A stretch of DNA of 64,000 nt, from assembly GCA_964650525.1 (NCBI GenBank), contig CAZYUA010000012.1:46118-110117 (forward strand), in the 5' to 3' direction. Within the stretch, counting starts at the first letter, position 1, and the number at the start of each line of letters is the position of its first letter. Of this stretch, positions 36,865 through 46,510 are shown piece after piece. Source of the stretch: UBA1413 sp964650525. GTDB taxonomy: Bacteria > Bacteroidota > Bacteroidia > Bacteroidales > Prolixibacteraceae. Under the pieces are notes generated by a model. That model saw only the letters and a program-made list of their open reading frames with translations. It searched no databases and was not told the DNA's origin. The translations under genes were made by a program, and so were the position numbers.

Positions 36865-38613
36865 TTAAGCCAGTCCCAATTCCGCCATCATTTGTTCAAT
36901 TAACTCATCGGCTTGACTGTCAGCAGCATCATAATGCGCGGATGAATTCATTTGCCGTTTCACTTCAAAATAGAACTTAATTTTGGGTTCCGTTCCGGAA
37001 GGTCTGACCGACATTTTCGTGCCGGCCCGGGTGAAAAACTGCAGTACATCAGAGGTTGCTTTCTGGTTAATGGGTACAACTTCACCGGTTAACAGGTTTT
37101 TGCTGGTCAAAGTGAGGTAATCTTTGACCCACTCCAGCGGAGATCCGCCCAGGCTGCGGGGAGGTGTTTCGCGTAAATCCTGCATGATTTGCCTGATTTC
37201 TTCAGCGCCTGCCTGGCCTCTCCGGACAACATATTTCATTTTCTCTTTCGAGAATCCGTATTCCAGGTAAATATCCAAAAGCAAACGGAAAAGCGACTTT
37301 CCCTTACTCATTGCCCATGCGGCTATTTCAGCCATCAGAGCGCAGGAAGATACGGCATCTTTATCGCGAACAAAGTCGGCGGGCATAAAGCCAAAACTCT
37401 CCTCACCCCCTCCGATATACTGTTTGATGCCTTCATTTTCACGAATTACTTCAGCAATAAATTTGAAACCCGTATAAACGTCGTAGTACTCTACCTGGTT
37501 TTTGCGGGCAATTTCTGCTATCAGTTCGGTAGATACGATGGTCTTTACAATAAACTCCTTGCCTTTCATCCTGCCATCTTCTTTCATCCGCGTGATGATG
37601 TAGTAGATGAATAAAAGAGCCGTTTGGTTCCCATTGAGGATTACATAGTCTCCGTGATGGTTTTTTACAACCACCCCCAGCCGGTCTCCGTCCGGATCGG
37701 TAGCCAGGACAAGATCAGCATCAACCAGCCGGGCTTTTGCAATGGCCATTTCCATGGCTGCGGGTTCTTCCGGATTGGGTGACACCACCGTAGGGAAATC
37801 GCCACTGACCTGATCTTGCTCCGGCACATTAAGGAGATTGGTAAATCCAAAAGCTCTTAGGGCAGCGGGTACCATTTTCACACCCGTACCATGAATCGGT
37901 GTGTAAATGATTTTCATATCGCTGTATTTCTTAACTATACCGGGGGAGAGGGAGACTGACAACACCTTTTCCAGAAATTTGCGATCGGTTTCTTCGCCCA
38001 GCGGAGTTATCAGATGATCAGGTCCGTTAAAGCGAATATCTTCAGGACGGATACGCTGTACTTCGGTGATAATGTTTACATCATGGGGTTCCACAACCTG
38101 TGAGCCATCATCCCAGTATGCTTTGTAACCGTTATATTCTTTGGGATTATGTGATGCTGTAATGATGATTCCACTCTGACATTTGTATTCCCGGATGGCA
38201 AAAGACAATTCGGGTGTTGGCCGCAGGTCCTCAAACAGCAAGGTTCTGATGCCATTGGCTGCAAAAATGCCTGCACAGGTTTCAGCAAAAAACCGGCTGT
38301 TATTACGGCAGTCATGACCAACAGCCACTTTGATTTCCTCCAAATCCTTAAAGTATATTTTCAGATAATTACTGAGACCCTGCGTGGCCGCTCCTACCGT
38401 ATAAACATTCATCCGGTTGGTACCTGTCCCCATGATTCCCCTCAGTCCCCCGGTACCGAATTCCAAATCCTTGTAAAATGAATCGATTAACTCGGTCTTA
38501 TCGGGATTGGATAACATCCTCTCCACTTCTTTCCTTGTTGTTTCGTCGTAAGCGGGCAAAAGCCACCTTCCGGCCTTTTCAACTACCATTTCCAGCAAAT
38601 CATTCGTATCCAT
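36865..38613 (-). CDS. Phospho-sugar mutase (phosphoglucomutase/phosphomannomutase)
   Basis: 582 residues from the ATG at 38613. Alpha-D-phosphohexomutase family: FGTGGLRGIMGTGTNRMN, the phosphoserine loop TASHNPKEYNGYKAY, the Mg2+ loop DPDGDRLG, the sugar-binding GGEESFGFMP, and RPSGTEPKIKFYFEV at the C-terminus. The length is that of the PgmB/YhxB-like long form, which usually interconverts glucose-1-P and glucose-6-P. Glucose-1-phosphate is the substrate of rfbA upstream, so its position after rfbD (68 bp away, same strand) makes sense. Confidence 0.92.
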   Translation of the reverse strand: MDTNDLLEMVVEKAGRWLLPAYDETTRKEVERMLSNPDKTELIDSFYKDLEFGTGGLRGIMGTGTNRMNVYTVGAATQGLSNYLKIYFKDLEEIKVAVGHDCRNNSRFFAETCAGIFAANGIRTLLFEDLRPTPELSFAIREYKCQSGIIITASHNPKEYNGYKAYWDDGSQVVEPHDVNIITEVQRIRPEDIRFNGPDHLITPLGEETDRKFLEKVLSVSLSPGIVKKYSDMKIIYTPIHGTGVKMVPAALRAFGFTNLLNVPEQDQVSGDFPTVVSPNPEEPAAMEMAIAKARLVDADLVLATDPDGDRLGVVVKNHHGDYVILNGNQTALLFIYYIITRMKEDGRMKGKEFIVKTIVSTELIAEIARKNQVEYYDVYTGFKFIAEVIRENEGIKQYIGGGEESFGFMPADFVRDKDAVSSCALMAEIAAWAMSKGKSLFRLLLDIYLEYGFSKEKMKYVVRRGQAGAEEIRQIMQDLRETPPRSLGGSPLEWVKDYLTLTSKNLLTGEVVPINQKATSDVLQFFTRAGTKMSVRPSGTEPKIKFYFEVKRQMNSSAHYDAADSQADELIEQMMAELGLA

Positions 38614-38681
38614 AAGTATATGTTTTAATGTGTTTCCCAATCCTTCCTGAAAATCAGGCTTCGCTTTGTACATCAGCAGAT

Positions 38682-39566
38682 CTATACGACCGGTTTCTGG
38701 CTTTTTATGACTCTGATGCATATCTCAAGGCTATCCATCCAATAGGTCAAAGGAATATTATAAACGGATCTGATTTTCGATTTATCGAGAACTGAATAAA
38801 AAGGTCGTTTGGCAAAGGTTGGGTACTCTTCTGACCGGATAGCATTGACTTTGGTGTGAAGGCCAGATAAGCGGCAAACAGCCATGGCCAGGTCGTACCA
38901 GGTGCAAGCACCCTGGTTTGAAAAATGGAAAATGCCAGGAGACCAGTATTCAGGCTGAGTATCAGCCCGATGAATAATCCCAAGAATTGCTTCAGCCAAG
39001 TCCCGGGCATAGGTCGGAGTTCCTACCTGATCACTGATCACGTTGAGACTATCTTTTTCCCTTCCTAATTTAAGGATGGTTTTAACAAAATTACTCCCGA
39101 AAGAGGAATAGAGCCAGGAGGTCCGGAGGATGACCGGCGAGGAAAGGTCCATGCATCTGATTTCACCCTCCCGTTTTGTAGACCCGTACACGCCCAGCGG
39201 ACAGGTTTCGTCCTCTTCCCTGTATGGTTTGTGGTTCGTGCCATCAAACACATAATCAGTCGAGATATGGATAAGCCGGGAGTGGTATTTTGTGCAAGCA
39301 CCGGCCAGAATACCCGGAGAAACAGCATTTAACAAAAAAGCAGCTTCCCTATCCTGTTCCGCTTTATCTACCGCGGTATAAGCTGCACAATTAACGGTAA
39401 AAGCCGGATGGTGCGTTGAGAAAAAGGTATCAACAGCTGCAGCATCGGTAATATTCAAGTTATCAATATCCGTGAAAAAGAAAGTAAAATCTTTCAATTG
39501 GGCGGATAATACCCTGATTTCGCTTCCAAGCTGGCCATTTGCTCCGGTGATAAGGATGCTTTTCAT
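38682..39566 (-). CDS. rfbD: dTDP-4-dehydrorhamnose reductase
   Basis: SDR-family enzyme making dTDP-L-rhamnose, EC 1.1.1.133, 294 residues. NAD(P) fingerprint ITGANGQLGSE at the N-terminus; NCAAYTAVDKAEQD; ISTDYVFDGTNHKPYREED; the YGSTKREGE catalytic Tyr/Lys; RTSWLYSSFGSNFVKT. Last step of the rhamnose nucleotide pathway; the 3,5-epimerase and thymidylyltransferase lie upstream on the same strand beyond a 310-bp repeat-bearing gap. Confidence 0.95.
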   Translation of the reverse strand: MKSILITGANGQLGSEIRVLSAQLKDFTFFFTDIDNLNITDAAAVDTFFSTHHPAFTVNCAAYTAVDKAEQDREAAFLLNAVSPGILAGACTKYHSRLIHISTDYVFDGTNHKPYREEDETCPLGVYGSTKREGEIRCMDLSSPVILRTSWLYSSFGSNFVKTILKLGREKDSLNVISDQVGTPTYARDLAEAILGIIHRADTQPEYWSPGIFHFSNQGACTWYDLAMAVCRLSGLHTKVNAIRSEEYPTFAKRPFYSVLDKSKIRSVYNIPLTYWMDSLEICIRVIKSQKPVV

Positions 39567-39876
39567 TCCAAAATAATGGTCTTATTAGTTTATATCCATT
39601 TGTTACAAAAACACGCTCTATTCATGAGAAACAACTCATACTGGAACCCGCCTGCCTACCGCACAACTGCCCTGCCTGCCGGCAGACAGGCGATAGACAG
39701 GGAAGACAGGCATGGTGGTACATTTTCATTTCCTTTGTCCCGACTCAGTCGGTGCTCGGTTCACCCGTCAATAAGTAACTTAATGTTAAGCTGTTGAATT
39801 ATTATTCCTGAATGATTCAAATTACTTTTCATTTTCGTGGAGCTTTTCGCGATAATCGGGGACTGGTTTCATACAG
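39567..39876. repeat. 310-bp gap with REP-like inverted repeats between rfbD and rfbC
   Basis: No gene seen. It contains CCTGCCTGCCGGCAGACAGG (39671-39690), an inverted repeat with one mismatch and nearby degenerate copies (AGACAGG), and TCCCGACTCAGTCGG (39738-39752), which is 15 of the 17 bases of the palindrome inside the tRNA-Asp chimeras at 48678 and 48775. This points to a dispersed palindromic repeat family. Confidence 0.6.
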
Positions 39877-40431
39877 CTAAAAATTAAAATTCATTTCAGC
39901 ATCGGTAAATCCGGGAGCCATTCTATCTTTTTCAGATACTATGTATTCGACCTCCGGAAGTTTCCAGTCGATTGAAAGAAAAGGATCATCAAAACGGATG
40001 GTTCTTTCATCAGCTCTGTTGTAGAAGTTGTCGCATTTGTAGACGAAGAATGCATTATCGGAAAGGACTGAAAATCCATGAGCAAATCCTCTTGGAATAA
40101 GCATTTGTCTTTTATTCAGACCTGAAATCTCCAAACCGAACCATTTTCCGAAGGTAGGCGATTCCTTCCGGAGATCAACGGCAACATCAAATACGATTCC
40201 GGACACAACCCTGACGAGTTTGGCCTGAGCATGAGGATTCAGTTGATAATGCAAACCACGAATGACACCCCTGGATGACAATGACTCATTATCTTGGACA
40301 AATCCGGCTTCCAGGTTCAGCATTCTGAAGGTTTCCTGATTATAACTTTCGAAGAAATAGCCCCGGAAATCGGTAAAGAGGTCGGGTTCAATAATCTTGA
40401 GTCCGGCCAGAGGGGTATCCAGGAGGTTCAT
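39877..40431 (-). CDS. rfbC: dTDP-4-dehydrorhamnose 3,5-epimerase
   Basis: Cupin-fold epimerase, EC 5.1.3.13, 184 residues. Typical features: IIEPDLFTDFRGYFFESYN, FVQDNESLSSRGVIRGLHYQ, KLVRVVSGIVFDVAVDLRKESPTFGKW, and IPRGFAHGFSVLSDNAFFVYKCDNFY. The catalytic His is in GLHYQ. One base separates it from the upstream rfbA stop, so the two are co-transcribed. Confidence 0.96.
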   Translation of the reverse strand: MNLLDTPLAGLKIIEPDLFTDFRGYFFESYNQETFRMLNLEAGFVQDNESLSSRGVIRGLHYQLNPHAQAKLVRVVSGIVFDVAVDLRKESPTFGKWFGLEISGLNKRQMLIPRGFAHGFSVLSDNAFFVYKCDNFYNRADERTIRFDDPFLSIDWKLPEVEYIVSEKDRMAPGFTDAEMNFNF

Positions 40432-40432
40432 T

Positions 40433-41314
40433 TCAGAAAGGGTTAATTTGGTTCCCGGCCAGTTTCAGCAGGTACTGGCCATACTGGTTTTTTTTCAGGG
40501 GTTCAGCCAGTTTCAACAACTGGTCGCGCGAGATGAATCCTTTTTTCCAGGCAATCTCCTCAATGCAGGAAACCTTCAATCCCTGGCGTTGTTCGATGGT
40601 AGCGATAAAGTTCGAGGCCTGAAGCAGGCTTTCATGGGTTCCGGTATCGAGCCAGGCAAAGCCACGGCCCAGCAACTTCACTTTCAAACGGTTTTCGTTC
40701 AGATAAAGCCGGTTCAGATCGGTAATTTCCAACTCCCCCCTGGGAGAAGGTTTCAGCGATTTTGCCTTTTCCACCACATCATTCGAATAAAAATAGAGTC
40801 CGGTAACGGCATAATTGGACCGGGGAGCAGCAGGTTTTTCCTCCATGCTGATAACCTTTCCGGCCTCATTGAATTCTACAACCCCATACCGTTCCGGGTC
40901 ATTCACGTAATAGCCAAAAACTACAGCACCATCCTGAAGCGATGCCGCATCTTCAAGTAATGACCGGAAGTTGTATCCGTAAAAAATATTATCACCCAGG
41001 ATCATGCAAACAGAATCGGTACCAATAAATTCCTCACCCAGAATAAATGCTTGTGAAAGACCATCGGGCGAAGGCTGAATCTTATAGGAGATCTTCAGAC
41101 CTAACTGGCTGCCGTCTCCAAACAATTCCTCGTATAAATGGATATCGGCAGGGGTTGAAATGATCAGAATCTCCCGGAGACCAGCCAGCATTAAAACAGA
41201 AAGGGGGTAATAGATCATGGGTTTGTCATAAACAGGGATTATCTGTTTAGAAATACTCCTTGTTACCGGATACAATCTGGTACCAGCCCCGCCAGCCAAA
41301 ATAATTCCTTTCAT
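40433..41314 (-). CDS. rfbA: Glucose-1-phosphate thymidylyltransferase
   Basis: First enzyme of dTDP-rhamnose synthesis, EC 2.7.7.24, 293 residues from the ATG at 41314. Nucleotide motif KGIILAGGAGTRLYPVTRSISKQ, then YDKPMIYYPLSVLMLAG, ILGDNIFYG, and RGFAWLDTGTHESL. Order on the minus strand is rfbA, rfbC, gap, rfbD, phosphosugar mutase. The 4,6-dehydratase rfbB is missing from the set. Confidence 0.96.
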   Translation of the reverse strand: MKGIILAGGAGTRLYPVTRSISKQIIPVYDKPMIYYPLSVLMLAGLREILIISTPADIHLYEELFGDGSQLGLKISYKIQPSPDGLSQAFILGEEFIGTDSVCMILGDNIFYGYNFRSLLEDAASLQDGAVVFGYYVNDPERYGVVEFNEAGKVISMEEKPAAPRSNYAVTGLYFYSNDVVEKAKSLKPSPRGELEITDLNRLYLNENRLKVKLLGRGFAWLDTGTHESLLQASNFIATIEQRQGLKVSCIEEIAWKKGFISRDQLLKLAEPLKKNQYGQYLLKLAGNQINPF

Positions 41315-41463
41315 AAGCAGTAACCTTCGTTTCAGAATCATCAAAAATAATATTTTTAGGAACAGCGCCTAGGGTTCCGGACTTCTGATTTGACGATGTC
41401 GGAAAAGAGAATTTGCATGGCCCCAAATATTTGTTTCATCAGTCAAAAAAAAATAGGGATAGC

Positions 41464-41494
41464 TTTGATTTCCGGATCAATAATTATACTTTTG
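41464..41494 (+). promoter_or_regulatory. rpsA promoter (Bacteroidota consensus)
   Basis: TTTG at 41464-41467, 19-bp spacer, TACTTTTG at 41487-41494. Predicted start about 41501 with a leader near 48 nt. Confidence 0.75.
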
Positions 41495-41549
41495 CGCCCG
41501 GTTTGAGATGAGATAATAATGTCTAACTTATTAATTTAATTACAATTAC

Positions 41550-43532
41550 ATGACTGAGATCACAAATGAGAACCTGGAAATCCAGGAAGGTGCCGAAGAG
41601 GCGACAAATGAGTTTTTGCAATCGGAGAAAGTGGAAGAAATTGTTTCTGAAGCACTTGAATCTACTGACAGGCAAAATCCTGAAGTGGAAGCATCGGGTA
41701 CAAAAGCTGAAATTACCTCTATCGGCTCCGACAGCGTAACCCCCGAAAAACCGGAAGAATCTCCCGAATTTGACTGGGATAGCCTGGAGACAGGGTTTGA
41801 TAACTATTCAGCAGGGCGTCGTGGAGAGCTGGAAAACCTGTACGACAAGACTCTGAACACCGTTCAGGAGAAAGAGGTACAAGAAGGGACCGTGATTTCC
41901 ATGAACAAAAGGGAGGTCGTCATTGATATCGGGTACAAGTCAGACGGGATTGTGAGTCTGAATGAATTCCGGTATAATCCGGAGTTGAAACCAGGAGATA
42001 AAGTAGATGTCTACGTCGAGAACCTGGAAGATCCGAAAGGACAAATGGTACTTTCGCACAAGAAAGCACGGGCGATGCGCTCGTGGGAGAGAATCAACCA
42101 GGCCCATGAAAACGATGAAATCATCAAAGGGTTTATCAAGTGCCGCACCAAAGGTGGCATGATTGTCGATGCACTGGGCATTGAAGCATTTCTTCCCGGT
42201 TCCCAGATCGATGTCAAACCAATCCGTGACTATGATATTTTCGTTGGGAAAACTATGGAATTCAAAGTTGTAAAGATCAACCATGAATTCCGCAATGTTG
42301 TGGTTTCCCATAAAGCTTTGATTGAAGAGGAGCTTGAGCTGCAGAAAAAAGAGATCATTTCAAAACTGGAAAAGGGACAAGTGCTGGAAGGGACCGTTAA
42401 AAACATCACTTCTTACGGTGTATTCATAGACCTTGGAGGTGTTGACGGCTTAATCCACATCACGGATCTTTCCTGGGGTCGGATTACCCATCCAAACGAG
42501 ATTGTCGAGCTGGACCAGAAATTAAATGTTGTTATTCTCGATTTCGACGACGACAAGAAGCGTATTGCCTTAGGTCTCAAGCAACTGACACCCCATCCGT
42601 GGGATAAGCTCAGTGAAGGTCTCAAAGTCGGGGATTCTGTTAAGGGGAAAGTTGTTGTACTTGCCGATTATGGTGCCTTTGTAGAAATTGCCCCTGGAGT
42701 TGAAGGATTAATCCATGTTTCGGAGATGTCGTGGAGCCAGCATTTGCGCAGTGCGCAGGATTTCCTTAAAGTGGGAGATGAAGTGGACGCTCAGATTCTG
42801 ACCCTCGACCGCGATGAACGGAAAATGTCTCTTGGTATCAAACAACTCAAAAGTGATCCTTGGAATAGCATTGAATCGCGTTTCGGATTGGGTACCATTC
42901 ACAAAGCCACTGTCCGCAATTTTACCAATTTTGGCGTTTTTGTCGAAATTGAAGAGGGCGTTGACGGCTTGATCCATATCAGTGATCTGAGCTGGACGAA
43001 AAAAATAAAGCATCCCTCTGAATTTACCGGTCTTAATGAGGAAATTGAAGTGGTTGTTCTGGACATAGATAAGGAAAACCGAAGATTAAGTCTGGGACAT
43101 AAACAGCTGGAAGAGAATCCCTGGGATGTTTTCGAAACAATTTTCCTCCCTGATTCCATCCACGATGGAACCATTGTTGAACTGATGGATAAAGGAGCAG
43201 TGGTTGCTCTGCCTTATGGAGTTGAAGGTTTTGCCACTCCCCGACATCTGGTCAAGGAAGATGGAGTCCCTGTTAAACTCGACGAGAAACTTCCTTTCAA
43301 GGTCATTGAATTCAACAAATCAGCCAAGCGGATTATTCTTTCCCATTCAAGGGTCTACGAAGACAGCAAAAAAGTTGACGAAAACACAAAGAAAAGATCG
43401 GAAAACCGTCAGGCTAAAAAAGCAATGAAGATCGTTACTGAAAACGTTGAAAAAACAACCCTTGGCGATATCTCTGAATTGGCAGCTTTAAAGACCCAAA
43501 TGGAAGCCGACGAAAAAAAGGACAATAAATGA
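41550..43532 (+). CDS. rpsA: 30S ribosomal protein S1
   Basis: 660 residues: an acidic, low-complexity N-terminal extension of about 85 residues, then six S1 (OB-fold) repeats, for example GTVISMNKREVVIDIGYKS, GFIKCRTKGGMIVDALG, GTVKNITSYGVFIDLGGVD, GKVVVLADYGAFVEIAPGVE and ATVRNFTNFGVFVEIEEGVD. It binds mRNA on the small subunit. The acidic extension is normal for this phylum, where Shine-Dalgarno pairing is weak and S1 matters more. Strong promoter upstream; STAS gene follows by 33 bp. Confidence 0.96.
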   Translation: MTEITNENLEIQEGAEEATNEFLQSEKVEEIVSEALESTDRQNPEVEASGTKAEITSIGSDSVTPEKPEESPEFDWDSLETGFDNYSAGRRGELENLYDKTLNTVQEKEVQEGTVISMNKREVVIDIGYKSDGIVSLNEFRYNPELKPGDKVDVYVENLEDPKGQMVLSHKKARAMRSWERINQAHENDEIIKGFIKCRTKGGMIVDALGIEAFLPGSQIDVKPIRDYDIFVGKTMEFKVVKINHEFRNVVVSHKALIEEELELQKKEIISKLEKGQVLEGTVKNITSYGVFIDLGGVDGLIHITDLSWGRITHPNEIVELDQKLNVVILDFDDDKKRIALGLKQLTPHPWDKLSEGLKVGDSVKGKVVVLADYGAFVEIAPGVEGLIHVSEMSWSQHLRSAQDFLKVGDEVDAQILTLDRDERKMSLGIKQLKSDPWNSIESRFGLGTIHKATVRNFTNFGVFVEIEEGVDGLIHISDLSWTKKIKHPSEFTGLNEEIEVVVLDIDKENRRLSLGHKQLEENPWDVFETIFLPDSIHDGTIVELMDKGAVVALPYGVEGFATPRHLVKEDGVPVKLDEKLPFKVIEFNKSAKRIILSHSRVYEDSKKVDENTKKRSENRQAKKAMKIVTENVEKTTLGDISELAALKTQMEADEKKDNK

Positions 43533-43565
43533 CGCTTGCATTGGAATTATTCTTAACTTGTAACC

Positions 43566-43916
43566 ATGTCTTTTGAGATTGTCAAAAAAGAGAATTTCAC
43601 GCTGGTTTCTGTCCTTTCCGATAAGCTGAATTCACTGAATGCACCAGATCTTAAATCGGAACTGGTAGTAGTCAGTGGTCAGGGAGAACGGAATATAATT
43701 CTGGATCTATCCCGTTGCAAGTACTGCGATTCTTCTGGTTTACGTGCCATCCTGGTGGCAAATCGCCTTTGTGATGAAGCTATCGGAACGCTGATTATTT
43801 CAGGACTCCAGTCGGAAGTGGAGAACATTTTCCGAATCTCCATGCTGGACTCTGTACTGCTCATTACCCAAAGTGTAGAAGAAGCAGCTGATTTATTAAA
43901 AAAAAAGAAAATCTGA
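43566..43916 (+). CDS. STAS-domain anti-sigma factor antagonist
   Basis: 116 residues forming one STAS domain. The phosphorylatable serine lies in CDSSGLRAILVANRL, as in SpoIIAA-type proteins, preceded by NIILDLSRCKY. It would act by binding a serine-kinase anti-sigma factor, but no kinase or phosphatase is close by. In this phylum a similar gene is often found next to rnz, as here (18 bp upstream of it), so the pair may be one transcription unit with rpsA. Confidence 0.85.
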   Translation: MSFEIVKKENFTLVSVLSDKLNSLNAPDLKSELVVVSGQGERNIILDLSRCKYCDSSGLRAILVANRLCDEAIGTLIISGLQSEVENIFRISMLDSVLLITQSVEEAADLLKKKKI

Positions 43917-43934
43917 AACCAGCCGGGCAGAACC

Positions 43935-44897
43935 ATGACCTTTGAATTAACCATTCTTGGCAGCAGTTCTGCAATTCCGACATCTGAAAAATACCCTACC
44001 GCTCAGGTACTCAATGTACATGAGCGGTTTTTTTTGATCGATTGCGGAGAAGGAACTCAAATCAGGCTGCGGCAAATGAAATTTAGTTTTGCCAGAATCC
44101 AGCACATTTTCGTTTCTCACCTCCATGGTGACCATTTTTTCGGATTGCCCGGACTAATTTCCACCAGAAACCTGATGGGTATTACCAGCGACTTTCATAT
44201 TTTTTCCCATGCAATTCTCCGCGACCTATTAAGACCCCTCATGGAACACATGAAAGGGGAAATGGGTTTTAAGATTTTCTTTCACCCGCTGAACAGCAAA
44301 GATCCCGAACTAATTTTCAGCGATAAGCATGTCGAGATTACTTCCTTTCCACTGCGACATAGCATTCCCTGCTGTGGATTTCTATTCAGGGAGAAGTCTT
44401 TTCTGCCAAATATGAGAAAGGATAAAATTGAGGAATATAAGATTCCGTTGAAACAAATTCCAAAAATCAAACAGGGAGAGGATTATGAGATTTCAGAGGG
44501 AGTGACGATTCCCAACAGAGAATTGGTTATTCCCCCACCCCAACCCCGCAGTTATGCCTTTTGTACAGATACAGCCTATTATGAACCGGCCGCTGAAATT
44601 ATTGAGGGAGCAGATCTCCTATATCATGAAGCGACTTTTCATAGTTCCCTGGAACAATGGGCTCAACGGACCTTTCATTCCACTGCGGGACAGGCTGCGT
44701 CATTGGCCAAGCTTGCCCAGGTGAAAAAACTCATCATCGGGCACCTCTCATCGAGGTATAAGGATGAAAACGCCCTGCTCCTTGAGGCTCAAGCTATTTT
44801 CCCCCAGACAGAACTTGCATTTGACGGGGGCAAATTCGCTGTTTCCCAAACCAGGACTACTTCACCCAACTTTTCTATCGCCAGCAATCACAAATGA
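43935..44897 (+). CDS. rnz: Ribonuclease Z
   Basis: Zinc-dependent tRNA 3'-processing endonuclease of the metallo-beta-lactamase fold, EC 3.1.26.11, 320 residues. GSSSAIPTSEKYPTAQVL at the N-terminus, the metal motif SHLHGDHFFGLPGL, FCTDTAYYEP, LYHEATF, and KKLIIGHLSSRY with the final His ligand. The tRNA-Asp at 48834 encodes its CCA, so RNase Z would matter only for other tRNAs. It is convergent with the RecD-like helicase (88 bp gap). Confidence 0.95.
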   Translation: MTFELTILGSSSAIPTSEKYPTAQVLNVHERFFLIDCGEGTQIRLRQMKFSFARIQHIFVSHLHGDHFFGLPGLISTRNLMGITSDFHIFSHAILRDLLRPLMEHMKGEMGFKIFFHPLNSKDPELIFSDKHVEITSFPLRHSIPCCGFLFREKSFLPNMRKDKIEEYKIPLKQIPKIKQGEDYEISEGVTIPNRELVIPPPQPRSYAFCTDTAYYEPAAEIIEGADLLYHEATFHSSLEQWAQRTFHSTAGQAASLAKLAQVKKLIIGHLSSRYKDENALLLEAQAIFPQTELAFDGGKFAVSQTRTTSPNFSIASNHK

Positions 44898-44985
44898 AAG
44901 GCAGGAGGAAGAACCGGAGGGAGCAAATCAAAACCTGGTCAGTTCGCAATACTTGAGTCCAATTTGGAAGCTGGACCCGATAAAA

Positions 44986-46419
44986 TCAGTATTCTGTTCC
45001 GTTGTCAAAAAAACGGTTGTCGAAATTTACGAGGTACAACACCCTGGCAGGTCGGGTAAAAGCTGTGTACAACCATCGCAGATACTCCCTGTCTATCATT
45101 TCCTCGGTAATGTAACCTGTGTCGATAAAGACTGCTTGCCATTGGCCTCCCTGTGCTTTATGGCACGTTACCGCATAGGCAAATTTGACTTGCAGTGCAT
45201 TATAGTAAGGATCCAGTTTTATTTTTTTCCACCGTTCCCTTTTATTTTTTGTTTCAGAATAGTCTTCCGAAACTGCGTTGAAAAGTCTTAGAGACTCGTC
45301 TCTCGACAGGGACGCTGTATCGCTTTCGAGAGCATCCAGAACAATTTTGCACTCAACTTCAGCATCATAATCGGTCAACCGAAGGCTTATATTGGCAAAA
45401 CGAAACCCATGCATTTCCTCAAATCCATAGATATGAGTAATTTCACCAACATCACCATTAGCGATGAAATCAATCCCGGTGTCTTCTTCTGTCCAGTGAT
45501 AGTTGTTCCTGACCACCATCAGGAGATCTCCTCTGGCGATTTCAGCATCGCGGTAGAGTATGGAACCCCTGATTCCCTTGTTATATAGGTTGGCTCTCTT
45601 ATTGGAACGGGTAAGTACCGTTGTTTCGGTAATCCCGAAAGTATCATAACAGGTAGCAATCTTTTCAATAAGTTCATTTCCTTTGATTCTCTGCAGTTCA
45701 GAGCTTTGGGTCAGGATGATGGGGAAAAAGCCTGCCGGCTGTTGTTCTTCAGCAATCCGTTGTCGAATCCTGGTGGCATTCAGCAGGATAGCTGAATCTT
45801 GTTCCTGCCGGACAACATCGTTCAACTCAGCGCTGGTTATTGTAAAGCCATGACTAGTAAGAAAATCCGGACTAAGTGCCGGACTTAGGGATAAACCGAC
45901 TGGCGGCAATTGGGCTGTATCTCCCACCAACACCAGGCGACAACCCAATCCGGAGAACACATATTCCAACAAATCGTCCAGGAGTTTGCCAGACCCAAAA
46001 ATGATATTTTCGCCGCTCTCATTGGGAACCATGGAAGATTCGTCAACGATAAAATAGGTATTTCTATGTAGGTTCTTATCAAGCGAAAAGGTCCCCAATC
46101 CATCCACAGAAGTTCTCTGACGGTATATTTTTTTATGTATGGTGTAGGCAACGTTCCCGGTATAGGAGGTTAGAACCTTGGCTGCCCTGCCTGTCGGAGC
46201 CAGCAATACTGAGTTTATGTTCAAAGTTTCCAATACTTTGACTAATTGGTTGATCATGGTCGTTTTTCCGGTACCGGCATACCCTCTGATCAAAAATATC
46301 GAGTCTTGGATTCCTGAAACAATGAATGCTGCCAGTTTTTCTATAAGTACCTGCTGACTTTCCGTTAATTCAAAAGTCAGATTAAGGGTAAGGAGATGGA
46401 CAATGTGATTTTTGAGCAT
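44986..46419 (-). CDS. RecD-like SF1 DNA helicase/exonuclease subunit
   Basis: 477 residues. Walker A GYAGTGKTTMINQ, Walker B FIVDESSMVP, motif III LVGDTAQLPPVGLSLSPAL, and the C-terminal UvrD_C_2 motif YAVTCHKAQGGQWQAVFID with YTAFTRP. It fits the short RecD/Pif1-like ATP-dependent helicases of Bacteroidota that act without RecBC. The role is DNA repair or replication restart by family; no partner gene is adjacent. Start at the ATG at 46419; divergent from the small membrane protein gene. Confidence 0.88.
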   Translation of the reverse strand: MLKNHIVHLLTLNLTFELTESQQVLIEKLAAFIVSGIQDSIFLIRGYAGTGKTTMINQLVKVLETLNINSVLLAPTGRAAKVLTSYTGNVAYTIHKKIYRQRTSVDGLGTFSLDKNLHRNTYFIVDESSMVPNESGENIIFGSGKLLDDLLEYVFSGLGCRLVLVGDTAQLPPVGLSLSPALSPDFLTSHGFTITSAELNDVVRQEQDSAILLNATRIRQRIAEEQQPAGFFPIILTQSSELQRIKGNELIEKIATCYDTFGITETTVLTRSNKRANLYNKGIRGSILYRDAEIARGDLLMVVRNNYHWTEEDTGIDFIANGDVGEITHIYGFEEMHGFRFANISLRLTDYDAEVECKIVLDALESDTASLSRDESLRLFNAVSEDYSETKNKRERWKKIKLDPYYNALQVKFAYAVTCHKAQGGQWQAVFIDTGYITEEMIDREYLRWLYTAFTRPARVLYLVNFDNRFFDNGTEY

Positions 46420-46466
46420 ACATTTATAAATATATTATTCAACGGAAGGTAAATGAATTTTTTTTA

Positions 46467-46474
46467 TAATTTTG
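46467..46474 (+). promoter_or_regulatory. -7 promoter element
   Basis: TAATTTTG matches TAnnTTTG, 36 bp before the ATG at 46511. No -33 TTG at proper spacing. Confidence 0.45.
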
Positions 46475-46510
46475 CCTCCAAACGAAAATAAACCAACAAA
46501 AATTATAACG

